A stretch of DNA of 64,000 nt from NCBI RefSeq assembly GCF_013186535.1, contig NZ_JABMCZ010000001.1, positions 2,170,001 to 2,234,000 on the forward strand, read 5' to 3'. The DNA is from Nocardia terpenica (GTDB lineage: Bacteria; Actinomycetota; Actinomycetes; Mycobacteriales; Mycobacteriaceae). Below are positions 34,912-43,751 of this stretch, one piece after another. Numbering within the stretch: the first letter of the stretch is position 1; every line of letters starts with the position of its first letter. The notes beneath the pieces are model-generated. The model was not told the origin of the DNA and ran no database searches. It saw nothing but the letters and a program-made list of their open reading frames with translations. The position numbers were made by a program, and so were the translations under genes.

Positions 34912-35494
34912 GTGGTGCGCCTCGGTCGACGATGAACGTGAGGAGTTCCTGGTGCAGGCGAGTCCGATCCCCACCGGAACCGTCCTCGGGACCGACCTGC
35001 AACCACAACACGTCCGGCCGTCTCCCGGGATCGAGATCCGCGCCCTGCCCGACCGCGAGTCGATCGTCGCGAAACTGTCCGCGGCCCTCGCCCCCGGCGG
35101 TGTGCTGATCGTCTCCGACTGGGACGGAATGGAACCGGATTTCATCCTCTTCTCCCCGGACCAGGAAACAACCGACATCCTCGGCAAATTCAGAGACACC
35201 GCCATGGTCCTGGCCGAATCGGCCGGGATGGACTTCTCCTGGGCCCGGAGGGCAGGCAGGGCATTCGGGGCGGCCGGACTGACCGACATCGGTACCCGGG
35301 GTTCCTGCGAATCCTGGGTCGGCGGCAGCCCCGGCTGCCGCCTGCTGGGCCTGCACACCCTCCTGCTCGAAAAGTCCTTGACCGCAGGCGGATTGACTCC
35401 CGCGGAACTCGCCCACATCCGCGCGGCGGTAACGCGCCCCGACCTGATGGTCTGGTCGTACCAGCTGTACACGACGACCGGGCGCCGACCGTGA
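34895..35494 (+). pseudogene. Remnant SAM-dependent methyltransferase
   Basis: The C-terminal part ALPDRESIVAKLSAALAPGG, VLIVSDWDG and the following helical region read like class I methyltransferases (post-motif II onward), and VLGTDLQPQHVRPSPGIE matches motif I/II surroundings. The glycine-rich SAM-binding loop and the segment between GIEIRA and LPDRES (about 25-30 residues) are missing, so two internal deletions are likely. A frame remains open from the GTG at 34895. It overlaps the next gene by four bases, so the operon structure survives. Probably non-functional. Confidence 0.65.
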
Positions 35495-36639
35495 CCGTGC
35501 CGCTGTCCGTCCTCGATCTGTCCCCGATCAGTGCCGGGTCCACCGCACAGCAGGCGCTGCGCAATACGATCGATCTGGCGCGGCATGCGGAGCGGTGGGG
35601 CTATCACCGGTACTGGCTTGCCGAGCATCATTTCGCCGCGGTGGCCGGATCCGCCCCGGCCACGCTGATCGGCCTGGTCGCCGCCGCCACCGCACGGATT
35701 CGGGTCGGCTCGGCGGCGATGCAGATGGGCCACCACACCTCGGCCTCCGTCGTGGAGGCGTTCGGCACGATCGACGCGCTCCATCCGGGCAGGCTGGACC
35801 TGGGCCTCGGGCGGTCGGGTCATCGTGGCGCCCGGTACGCGGCAGCCGCCGAGCCGAAAGGATCTCGGCCCGAGTCGGATTCGACCGCCGGGCATGCGGT
35901 GATCCGTGACGGCGTCGTGGTGCCACCACCGTTCGACTGGAACCGCATCGTCGATCGATCGAAATCCCGTGCCGCCCTTGCCGCCCTACAGCAGCGCGGC
36001 GCGCAGCCGCCGGATTTCGCGGAGCAGGTCGACGAGGTGTGCGCCCTACTGGACGGGACCTTTACCGGCGCGGATGGTATTGCGCTGCACGCGGTTCCGG
36101 GTGAGGGCGCGCAGGTGCAGCTGTGGTTGGTCGGCAGCTCGGCGGGCGAGAGCGCGGAAATCGCCGGGCGGCACGGACTTCCGTTCGCCGCGGCCTACCA
36201 CATCGCGCCGGGTACCGCCCTGGACGCGGTCGCCGCCTATCGCGCGGCCTTCCGGCCGTCGCATCACCTGTCCCGCCCGTATGTCGTGGTGTCCGCCGAT
36301 GTGGTTGTCGCGGTGGATGATACGACCGCCCGGCACCTGGCCTCGACCTACGGTCACTGGGTATACAGCATCCGCAGCGGCAGCGGTGCGGCGGACTACC
36401 TCGACCCGGACACGACCGCACCGCTGACCCCGGAGCAACTGCGCCTGGTAGAAGACCGACTGGCCACCCAGTTCGTCGGCGCACCCACCACCGTCGTCGA
36501 CCGCCTCCGAGCCCTGCGGCAAGCCACGGCCGCGGACGAACTCTTGATCACCACCATCACCCACCGCCACGAAGACCGCCTGAAATCCCACCGCCTCCTC
36601 TCCGAGGCGTGGCGTTCGGCTCAGGGTTTGTCGAGGTAG
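35491..36639 (+). CDS. LLM-class (luciferase-like) flavin-dependent oxidoreductase
   Basis: 382 residues, GTG in a four-base overlap. Opening LSVLDLSPISAGSTAQQALRNT, YWLAEHHFAAVAGSAPATLIG, VGSAAMQMGHHTSASVVEAFG and DLGLGRSG are typical of the LLM subgroup with FMN or F420. An insertion in residues 115-170 is usual for this branch. Formerly co-transcribed with the methyltransferase; now possibly the only working gene of that operon. Confidence 0.88.
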   Translation: MTVPLSVLDLSPISAGSTAQQALRNTIDLARHAERWGYHRYWLAEHHFAAVAGSAPATLIGLVAAATARIRVGSAAMQMGHHTSASVVEAFGTIDALHPGRLDLGLGRSGHRGARYAAAAEPKGSRPESDSTAGHAVIRDGVVVPPPFDWNRIVDRSKSRAALAALQQRGAQPPDFAEQVDEVCALLDGTFTGADGIALHAVPGEGAQVQLWLVGSSAGESAEIAGRHGLPFAAAYHIAPGTALDAVAAYRAAFRPSHHLSRPYVVVSADVVVAVDDTTARHLASTYGHWVYSIRSGSGAADYLDPDTTAPLTPEQLRLVEDRLATQFVGAPTTVVDRLRALRQATAADELLITTITHRHEDRLKSHRLLSEAWRSAQGLSR

Positions 36640-37268
36640 GTGAGGACGGCGAGGACGCGGCGATTGTTGTTGCCGTCATCGGTGATTCCGAGTTTCTCGA
36701 ACAGGGAGGTGGTGTACTTGCTGATGGCGCTCTCGCTGAGGAACAGGCGCTGGGCGATGGCCTGGTTGGACAGTCCTTCCGCCATCAGCGCGAGCACGGA
36801 ATGTTCGCGCTCGGTGAGCCGTTCCAACCGCCGGTTCGATAATCCATTGGACAGCAATGCGGTGATGACCGCCGGGTCCATCGCGGTTCCGCCGTCGGCG
36901 ACGCGCTCGAGGGCGTCGATGAACTGGTCGGCGTCGAACACGCTGTCTTTGAGGAAGTAGCCGATCCCACTGGCGCCGTCGGCCAGAAGTTCACGGGCGT
37001 AAAGCTGTTCGACGTGCTGGGAGAGGATCAAGATCGGCAGTCCGGGCAGCTCCCGGCGAGCGGCGAGCGCCGCCCGCAGGCCCTCGTCCGTGTGGGTCGG
37101 CGGCATCCGGACGTCGACGATGGCCACGTCCGGCCGCCAGGTCAGCAGCGCGTCGAGGGTCTCGGGACCGGTGGCCGCGGTGGCCACCACCCGGTGTCCG
37201 TAGGCGTCGAGGAGACGGACGATCCCGTCGCGCAGGAGGTAGAGGTCTTCGGCTACGACGATTCGCAT
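36621..37268 (-). CDS. NarL/FixJ-type response regulator
   Basis: 215 residues. Receiver phosphorylation Asp in VAIVDVRMPP, Lys in YFLKDSV. C-terminal LuxR HTH: LTEREHSVLALMAEGLSNQAIAQRL...FEKLGI. ATG overlaps the end of the histidine kinase gene by 16 bases. Likely controls the divergent membrane genes at 38.7 kb or itself. Confidence 0.93.
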   Translation of the reverse strand: MRIVVAEDLYLLRDGIVRLLDAYGHRVVATAATGPETLDALLTWRPDVAIVDVRMPPTHTDEGLRAALAARRELPGLPILILSQHVEQLYARELLADGASGIGYFLKDSVFDADQFIDALERVADGGTAMDPAVITALLSNGLSNRRLERLTEREHSVLALMAEGLSNQAIAQRLFLSESAISKYTTSLFEKLGITDDGNNNRRVLAVLTYLDKP

Positions 37269-38509
37269 GGCAGCACCATCCTCGCACTGGTCGGGCCGCC
37301 GTGCGGGCTGGTGACCTCCAGGGAGCCGTCGAAAACGGCGAGGCGGCGGCGCAGCCCTTCGAGCCCGCCGCCGGGGCGCATGCCCGCCCCGCCCCGGCCG
37401 TCGTCCTCGACCTCGACGACGAGGCCGATATCGTTGCGGTCGAAGGAGATCCGCGCCCGCGTCGCGTGCGCATGCTTGACCGCGTTGGTCAGCAGTTCGG
37501 CGACTCCGAAGTACACGGCGGACTCGATCGGCGGGTCCAGGTGTAGTGGGAGGTCGGCGCTGACCGTCGTTTCGAGTGGGCTGTCCATGGCGAGGGCGCG
37601 GACGGCGTCGACCAGCCCGCGCTCGGTCAGCACCGGCGGGCTGATGCCCCGGACCAGCTCGCGGAGCTCGGTCAGGGACGCGCGGGCACCGGCGCGTGCC
37701 TCCCGCAGCAGCGCCATTGCCCGGTCGGGGTCGGTCTTCATGAACCTCTCCGCGGTCGCCAACGAGAGCCCGAGCGCGACCAGCCGCGCCTGCGCCCCAT
37801 CGTGCAGGTCCCGCTCTATCCGGCGGATCTCGGCGGCCTGCGCGACCGTGATATCCGCACGCTGGGAAGTCAATTCATCGACCCGTTCCGCGAGCGTCGT
37901 CGCGGGCGGCGGGCGCAGGAAGCGGACGGATACGGGCTCGACCAGCCGCCAGGCGTAGGGGGCGGCGGCGGTGGCCACGACGATGCCGAGCACCCCGGCG
38001 AGGGAGCTGGCGAACCCTGGTCGAGCGAGTCCGAGGACCGCCACCGCGACTCCGGCCGGGGGGACGGCCGCGGCCACGCCCGCGGTGACCGGCGCGATCG
38101 CCGCGAATCGCAGGTCACGCCACGTGGCGGGATCGCTCCACCAGAGCCGCAACCGCTGATCCTGGTGGGCGTCCCGGCTGCTGCGCTCGTAGGAGTAGCC
38201 GTTCCACCAGTATCCGGTCGACATCCGCACCACCGGCCCGGCCTGCCGGTATCCGGCGGGAATGACGGTGCCCGTCCACCTCGCGACGAGGAAGCGGAAC
38301 ACCCGGCACACCTGGCGCGAGAGCAGGAGCGTGCCGAGGCAGGCCCACACGAACGGCGCTATCCACGACCACGGGTTCGCGCCCCACCAGATATCGATCC
38401 CCGCCATGGCAACCCATACGGCGGGGACCAGCATGCTGACGGCCAGCACAACGCAGGCTCGCACGAACCCCACGCAGGCTCTCGCCATCCACGACATCAG
38501 TTGTCGCAC
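37253..38509 (-). CDS. Sensor histidine kinase (HisKA_3 class)
   Basis: 418 residues. GTG at 38509 chosen because AAGGAGAGGAAAGG precedes it. Four or more membrane helices in the first 210 residues form an unrecognised sensor with no large outside loop. The phospho-acceptor His is in RRIERDLHDGAQARLV. ATPase boxes ELLTNAVKHAHA and EDDGRGGA. Pairs with the NarL-type regulator. The signal is unknown; an envelope or membrane stress is plausible from its topology. Confidence 0.92.
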   Translation of the reverse strand: MRQLMSWMARACVGFVRACVVLAVSMLVPAVWVAMAGIDIWWGANPWSWIAPFVWACLGTLLLSRQVCRVFRFLVARWTGTVIPAGYRQAGPVVRMSTGYWWNGYSYERSSRDAHQDQRLRLWWSDPATWRDLRFAAIAPVTAGVAAAVPPAGVAVAVLGLARPGFASSLAGVLGIVVATAAAPYAWRLVEPVSVRFLRPPPATTLAERVDELTSQRADITVAQAAEIRRIERDLHDGAQARLVALGLSLATAERFMKTDPDRAMALLREARAGARASLTELRELVRGISPPVLTERGLVDAVRALAMDSPLETTVSADLPLHLDPPIESAVYFGVAELLTNAVKHAHATRARISFDRNDIGLVVEVEDDGRGGAGMRPGGGLEGLRRRLAVFDGSLEVTSPHGGPTSARMVLPCESS

Positions 38510-38691
38510 GACCCTTTCCTCTCCTTCGCGGCGGCCCTCCCTGTTCACACTGCACCACGGCGCGACCGGTCCCCACCGGATCGGCGGTGAAGTGGGTCTG
38601 GCCCCACCCATCCGTACGTCCAGGCGCATACCTCGCCCGCCGTGCGCTCCCTAACGTCGATCACGCCGGAAATACAAGAGAGGCAACGGAT

Positions 38692-39075
38692 ATGGAAATC
38701 ACCGACAACATCACCCAGGGGGCCTTCGGCAAGACGAAGGTCCTCGTCGCCACCTACGGCGCGCTCAATCTCGCCCTCCTCGTCGTGGTCGTTGTCCTCG
38801 CGGTCACCGGCCACGAGGTGAGCTCGTTCATGTGGGGCAGAACAGGCGGAGTGCTCGTCAGCGCCGCGGTGACCTACCGGCTGTCGGTCATGGCGGCACA
38901 GGGACACCGATCGGCCTACCGCCGGGTGCGCATCATCTCGATCGTCATGCCGATCGTGATCATCGCCCTCGACTGCATCCCCGGAGCCCTCCCGCTGTGG
39001 TTCGCCGCGATTCAGATCGCCAGCGGCCTGTCCCTCGCCTCGATCAACCTCGTCCGCGAGCGGGCCGTCCGATGA
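38692..39075 (+). CDS. Small integral membrane protein
   Basis: 127 residues, ATG after AGAGAGG. Four helices (LVATYGALNLALLVVVVVLA, GVLVSAAVTYRL, IISIVMPIVIIALDCI, LWFAAIQIASGLSL). Divergent from the kinase gene and overlapping the next gene by four bases. No family assigned; a likely target of the adjacent two-component system. Confidence 0.75.
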   Translation: MEITDNITQGAFGKTKVLVATYGALNLALLVVVVVLAVTGHEVSSFMWGRTGGVLVSAAVTYRLSVMAAQGHRSAYRRVRIISIVMPIVIIALDCIPGALPLWFAAIQIASGLSLASINLVRERAVR

Positions 39076-39557
39076 CCGCCATCGACATCGTTTCCACCGC
39101 CAGCCCGTTCGCGGTGGCACTCCTCGGCGGCGCCGTCGCGTCGCGCCGCGCGCGCCGCCGCAACGAGAATCCGATGGATGCGTGGATCCGCTGGTGCATA
39201 GCCGGGATCGTGTATTTCAGCCTGTGGGTCGTGGTGTGGTTCTGGGCAGCTCCCGAATTAACGGCCGACGCAGTAGGTTTCGCCCGTTCGCCCTTCCAGT
39301 TCGAGGTAGCGGGCGCAAACCTGGCCACCGGAGTACTCGGCCTGATAGCCTTCCACCGCCCCGAATGGCGCCTCCCCCTGACCACCGCCTGCGCAATCTT
39401 CTGGTGGCACGCAGCCCTCGGCCACATCTACCAAGCCCTCGCCCACCACGACCACACCTACAACAACACCTACGGTCCCCTGACCATCGACCTCCTACCC
39501 GCCGCACTCATCCTGCTCTTGGCCCGCCAGCGGGCGGCCCGGGACGCCGAACGGTAG
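39072..39557 (+). CDS. Hypothetical membrane protein
   Basis: 161 residues, ATGA overlap. Four or five helices; contains CAIFWWHAALGHIYQALAHH, a His-rich membrane segment, and FHRPEWR. Resembles small DUF6790-like membrane proteins by eye, not certain. Co-transcribed with the preceding gene. Confidence 0.7.
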   Translation: MTAIDIVSTASPFAVALLGGAVASRRARRRNENPMDAWIRWCIAGIVYFSLWVVVWFWAAPELTADAVGFARSPFQFEVAGANLATGVLGLIAFHRPEWRLPLTTACAIFWWHAALGHIYQALAHHDHTYNNTYGPLTIDLLPAALILLLARQRAARDAER

Positions 39558-39618
39558 GAGATTCCTTGCGGCGCAGCATATTTCACCCTGATTTCCAACT
39601 AGCCGGGAGGCCGCATCG

Positions 39619-39954
39619 ATGAAGGTAGCCTCCCGCACAGACCACCTCACCCCGCCTCCACAACGCTGCCGTCACACTCCCTACCTGCGGCACCGGTGTA
39701 GTCGCGGAGTTCGAGATAGACCCCCGGACGGTCATCCCTGTCGTCGTCATAGGCGGCTCCGACAAGAAGTACTGCCCTACCCTCTGCGCCCCCGATCGGC
39801 GAAGTTTCCTCATGGGCGAGGAACCTTCGTGCTCGCGGGACGGCCGATCACCGATGCTGAAACACTGGTGCAGCTGACCATGGAAGACTTCGAGACGGCG
39901 ATCGAGGTGCCGCGAGCTGAGAGGATCTACTTCGGTGGAATTTCGCGGAGGTGA
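39619..39954 (+). pseudogene. Frameshifted small conserved protein upstream of DUF6879 gene
   Basis: One frame encodes VVAEFEIDPRTVIPVVVIGG then SDKKYCPTLCAPD (39699-39796). Another continues RGTFVLAGRPITDAETLVQL to the stop at 39954. Bases 39797-39816 look like an imperfect duplication of the following GGCGAGGAACCTTCGTGCTC; deleting exactly those 20 bases joins the two parts as CAPD-RGTFVL. The first part also has no start codon in its own frame (stop at 39626), so a second lesion is likely. Small proteins of this kind usually precede DUF6879/XRE pairs. Confidence 0.65.
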
Positions 39955-40471
39955 CGACTGGGACGATCTGTTTCACGAGTGCCGAGAGTCGGCCTATCAC
40001 ATGGAGGTTCGTGACACCTATGCGGTAGCGAGTGAGTCCGAGCCGCTGCGGCGATTCCTCGAGGGTGAACCGCCGCCGGTCTACGACAAGTCCGACTGGA
40101 CCGACCTGATCCGGGAGATGACGGGACGCGGCGTCGCGGTGAGCCGGATCCGCGTCGTCACGGTGCCGCACAGTGATTACCAGCGGTGGCTGTTGTCGGT
40201 GACCGGTGAGAATGTCGGAGCGGGCGAGGACATTCGTTACCTGCCAAGGCATCTCGTCGATACCGCCGATGTTCCGGCGGATGACTGGTGGCTGTTCGAC
40301 GGGCGGCGTGTCGCGTTCAATCTGGTCGACCAGGCCGGGTGCCCCGCGGGTGTCGCGGTCACAACCGATCCGGAGATCGCCGCGTACTGCCGGGCTGTCC
40401 GACAGCGGCTGTGGCCGTCGGCGACGCCGTATCGGGAGTACATCGACGAATCCCCGGTGGACAGCCGGTAG
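39935..40471 (+). CDS. DUF6879-family protein
   Basis: 178 residues, GTG. Pattern YDKSDWTDLIREMTGRGVAVSRIRVV, PHSDYQRWLL, GEDIRYLPRH and DDWWLFDGRRV matches the DUF6879 proteins that sit beside XRE/DUF5753 regulators in actinobacteria. Role unknown, probably partner of the regulator. Stop and next start overlap by one base (TAGTG). Confidence 0.8.
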   Translation: MEFRGGDDWDDLFHECRESAYHMEVRDTYAVASESEPLRRFLEGEPPPVYDKSDWTDLIREMTGRGVAVSRIRVVTVPHSDYQRWLLSVTGENVGAGEDIRYLPRHLVDTADVPADDWWLFDGRRVAFNLVDQAGCPAGVAVTTDPEIAAYCRAVRQRLWPSATPYREYIDESPVDSR

Positions 40472-41307
40472 TGACCGATTCAGTCCATGAAGCACGGGAA
40501 GCTCTTGGCAAGCGGCTCCGCGAGATTCGCCGCGACGCCGGAATCACGGGCCGAGAGCTTGCCGCGCGCGAGGGCTGGCACGAATCCAAGGTCTCCCGAA
40601 TCGAGCACGGCAAGGCCAGGCCATCCAGCGCCGATCTGCACGCCTACTGCCTGCATTGTAACGCGAACGAGCAGTTGCCCGACCTGCTCGCGAGCCTCCA
40701 CAACATCGACTCCGCATGGTTGGAGTGGCGGCGACTACTCGGCACAGGGGTGACGCGCGGTCAACAACTGGCGTTGAAGCTCGAATCCGAGACGACTCTC
40801 ATCCGGAACTACGAACCACAGATCGTCCCCGGCCTCCTGCAAACCGCAGAGTACGCCGAGGCCAAGCTCCGCCGGGTGATCGAATTCTTCCGCCTGCCCG
40901 ATGATGTGGACGCCGGAGTGGCCAAACGCATGGAGCGCCAACAGATCCTCTACCGCCGTGACCGTCGCTTCCACTTCCTTATCAGCGAGGCATCGTTATA
41001 CACGACGGTGGGAGACGACCATGTGATGCGGGGCCAGCTGGACCGCCTACAGGCGATCATCGGAATGCCCCGCGTCACACTGGGAATCGTCCCACTGATG
41101 GCCGAAGCGCTGGTCGTGGCCGAGGGTTTCATGATGTTCGACCACCGCATGGTGAAGGTCGAAGCCCACACCGCCGAGCTGACAGTGACCCAACCCCGCG
41201 AGATCGCGCTGTACGGCCGCGCTTTCGACACCCTGGCCGGTCAATCGATGAAGGGTGACGCAGCGCGGGAGCTGATCTGTCAGGCTCTGGATGCACGTTC
41301 CAGGTGA
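40471..41307 (+). CDS. XRE-family regulator with DUF5753 domain
   Basis: 278 residues, GTG. N-terminal helix-turn-helix: LGKRLREIRRDAGITGRELAAREGWHESKVSRIEHGKARPS. C-terminal DUF5753/Scr1-like effector region with IRNYEPQIVPGLLQTAEYAEA, RMERQQILYR, FHFLISEASLY. Such proteins are very common in Streptomyces and Nocardia, often paired with DUF397 or DUF6879 proteins. Confidence 0.92.
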   Translation: MTDSVHEAREALGKRLREIRRDAGITGRELAAREGWHESKVSRIEHGKARPSSADLHAYCLHCNANEQLPDLLASLHNIDSAWLEWRRLLGTGVTRGQQLALKLESETTLIRNYEPQIVPGLLQTAEYAEAKLRRVIEFFRLPDDVDAGVAKRMERQQILYRRDRRFHFLISEASLYTTVGDDHVMRGQLDRLQAIIGMPRVTLGIVPLMAEALVVAEGFMMFDHRMVKVEAHTAELTVTQPREIALYGRAFDTLAGQSMKGDAARELICQALDARSR

Positions 41308-41326
41308 CTGTTCGCATACCCGCCCG

Positions 41327-42529
41327 TCACATCCTCACCGGAATACCCGCTGGCATGATTGCCATCCGATTCGGATGCCAAGGCACCTCCTCCAGCGGAA
41401 CCGCGAGGCGGAGCTGTGGTAGGTGCTCGAGCAGTACGAGGAAGGCCGTAGTCGATTGTCGCCGAACCAGGTGCGCCCCCGGGCAATGATGGCGGCCGTA
41501 GCCGAATCGCATGTGCGGGTTGGGGGAGCGGGTGGGGTCGAAGGTGTCGGGGGCGGGGAAGGCGGTGGGGTCGTAGTTGACCGCGTCGAGAGAGAGGAGG
41601 ATCAGGTCGCCCTTTTCGATTGTCTCGGTGCCGAGTTCGCCGTTCTCGGTGACGAAGCGGGGGATTGCGTTGCCCAGCACGACACTACAGCGCAGCAACT
41701 CCTCCACGCAGTGCGGCATCGTCTCCGGGTGGGCGCGGACGGCTGCCATGACTTCGGGGCGCTGGAGGAGATGCAGGACCGCGACCCCCAGGAAACTGGC
41801 GAAATCCTCGTAACCGCTGACGAATAGGACCGCCGCGATGTTCGACAGCTGCCTGTCGGTGAGGCGGTGGTCGCCAATGTTGAGGTCCGCGAGGCGATCC
41901 AGCAGGCCGCGGGGCTCTCCGGGTCGCCGGGATGCCATGTGGGTGTGCATGTAGTACCGGATCTCTTCCCAGTTGTGGGCGAGCTCGTCCGGGGTGGGGG
42001 TGACCATGGTCAGGTCGAGATCGGCTCGGACGGTGAGCCATTCGTGATCGGCGAACGGCAGACCGAGCAGGCGGCACATGCATTGGGCGGCAACCCATTC
42101 CGCGAAGTAGCGCTGAACATCGCCAGGCTCGCCCTCGCGAACCATCGCATCCAGTCCCTCGCGGGTGACCTCGGCAACCCACTCCGCAGGCAGGTCGGGC
42201 TGATTGCGGCCGAGCGCCCTGAGTGCTTCGTCGCGCAGACCGGCCTGCTGGAGGTGGTTCATGGCATCGAGCAATTCGGGTGCCAGGATCGGGGTGTCCT
42301 GCATCGGACTGTCGGTATCGGCGAGGATTGATCGAGCAAACTTACGCTCCCGCAACACATGTCGGGCCAGCTCATACCCGGTGACCAGCCACGCCTCGTC
42401 ACCGGAGTTGGTGCTGACCCGGGCCACGGGGCAGCGGGTCCGCAGGTCGTCGAGTTCGGGAGCGAGCCGGTCGCCCCGGGAGCTGAAAGGATAGTGCGGC
42501 AGAGCTTGTTCGGAGACGGGTCCGGTCAT
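41327..42529 (-). CDS. Cytochrome P450 with altered I-helix motif
   Basis: 400 residues. Haem loop FGYGRHHCPGAHLVR (Cys349), ExxR at E277-R280. The I-helix oxygen-activation motif, normally A/G-G-x-D/E-T, reads SGYED at 238-242: acid kept, Thr replaced by Asp. This predicts altered proton delivery or a non-standard reaction. Last gene of the A-T-R/P450/P450 operon, 34 bases after the second P450. Substrate probably tethered to, or released by, the A-T-R enzyme. Confidence 0.9.
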   Translation of the reverse strand: MTGPVSEQALPHYPFSSRGDRLAPELDDLRTRCPVARVSTNSGDEAWLVTGYELARHVLRERKFARSILADTDSPMQDTPILAPELLDAMNHLQQAGLRDEALRALGRNQPDLPAEWVAEVTREGLDAMVREGEPGDVQRYFAEWVAAQCMCRLLGLPFADHEWLTVRADLDLTMVTPTPDELAHNWEEIRYYMHTHMASRRPGEPRGLLDRLADLNIGDHRLTDRQLSNIAAVLFVSGYEDFASFLGVAVLHLLQRPEVMAAVRAHPETMPHCVEELLRCSVVLGNAIPRFVTENGELGTETIEKGDLILLSLDAVNYDPTAFPAPDTFDPTRSPNPHMRFGYGRHHCPGAHLVRRQSTTAFLVLLEHLPQLRLAVPLEEVPWHPNRMAIMPAGIPVRM

Positions 42530-42563
42530 GGTCTTCGGCCTTTCGTAGGGTCGGCGAGGGGCG

Positions 42564-43751
42564 TCACCAGCGCACCGGCAGCCGTGCCGGTGCGCGCAAC
42601 GGCGTGGACTCGTCCCACGGAATCGACTCCGCGGGCACCGCGAGCGCGATATCGGGCAGCCGCTCCAGCAGCACCCGCACGGCGACGGAAAGTTGCAACC
42701 TGCTCAGATGCCCGCCGATACACGAGTGCGATCCGTGCCCGAACGCAATGTGCGCGTTGGGTTTCCGGTTCAAATCGAGCCGGTCGGGATCGGCGAACGC
42801 CGCCGGGTCGCGGTTGGCGGAGGCGGGGACCGGCACCACCGCGTCACCGGCGCGGATCTGCCGACCGTGCAGGACGTAATCCTCCTCCGCGACAAGGATA
42901 TTGATGGCATTCATCAGCGGCACGAACCGCAGCAACTCCTCCACCGCGGTATCGATCCCCTCGGGGTCGTCCCGGAGGCTCCGCAACTGCTCGGGGTGGG
43001 TGAGCAGTGTCAGTATGGCATTGCCGGTGTGCTGAATATTGGTCTTGTAGCCCGCCATCAGCATGGTGACGACAAAACTCACCACATCGTCCCGAGTCAG
43101 AGTGCCGTCCGCCAGCAAGATACCGAGGTAATCGTCGCGCCCGCCCTCGATCTCCCTGCGGGACACGAGTTCCGACGCGTAATCCTGTAGCGCGTACAGC
43201 GCCGTCAGCACCTCCTCCATCGACAGCCCGGCGGCTCCGAGCAGGGTGAGGGTGTGCGGAAGATACGTTTCGCGATCCTCGTGCGGAATCCCGACCGTCT
43301 CGCACAGCACCTGCAACGGCAGCGGGTCGACATAATGCGCGACAAGATCCGCCGGATTGCCCTCGGCCACCATCGCATCGATCAGTCGATGCGCCATCGC
43401 CCGGATTCGCGGCGCCATGAATTCCAGCCGCCGCCTCCCGAACAGCGGCAGCACGGCCCGGCGCACGCGTTTGTGCTGCTCCCCGGTCATTTCCAGGAAT
43501 GTCGGCAGGCACGGCGGCGGTGCGTCCGCCCCGTCACGCGGCGGCCAGGCCGACAGCAGCGGCCGCACGAGCCGCGGATCGGCGAATGCCGCGCGCGCAT
43601 CCTCGTAGCGGCTCAGCAGCCACCCCGTCTCACCATTGGGCAACCGCGCCTCGACGACAGGCTGCTCGGCACGCAGCCGGGCATACGCGCACGGCGGCCC
43701 CGCGGTGCCCGGCTCGACGGCCGGAACCGGAATAACCTCACGCTGCTTCAT
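42564..43751 (-). CDS. Cytochrome P450 with altered I-helix motif (second copy)
   Basis: 395 residues. ATG 43751 overlaps the A-T-R stop (ATGA); longer in-frame starts are not needed. Haem loop FGHGSHSCIGGHLSR (Cys344), ExxR at E272-R275. The I-helix motif is AGYKT (233-237): Thr kept, but the acidic residue is Lys. The substitution is complementary to that in the neighbouring P450. Low similarity to the neighbour suggests distinct substrates rather than a recent duplication. Confidence 0.9.
   Translation of the reverse strand: MKQREVIPVPAVEPGTAGPPCAYARLRAEQPVVEARLPNGETGWLLSRYEDARAAFADPRLVRPLLSAWPPRDGADAPPPCLPTFLEMTGEQHKRVRRAVLPLFGRRRLEFMAPRIRAMAHRLIDAMVAEGNPADLVAHYVDPLPLQVLCETVGIPHEDRETYLPHTLTLLGAAGLSMEEVLTALYALQDYASELVSRREIEGGRDDYLGILLADGTLTRDDVVSFVVTMLMAGYKTNIQHTGNAILTLLTHPEQLRSLRDDPEGIDTAVEELLRFVPLMNAINILVAEEDYVLHGRQIRAGDAVVPVPASANRDPAAFADPDRLDLNRKPNAHIAFGHGSHSCIGGHLSRLQLSVAVRVLLERLPDIALAVPAESIPWDESTPLRAPARLPVRW

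Noticed and set aside
39935..41307. DUF6879 plus XRE regulator as a toxin-antitoxin system
   Set aside because: These pairs are common regulators in actinobacteria and no toxin-like fold is visible.
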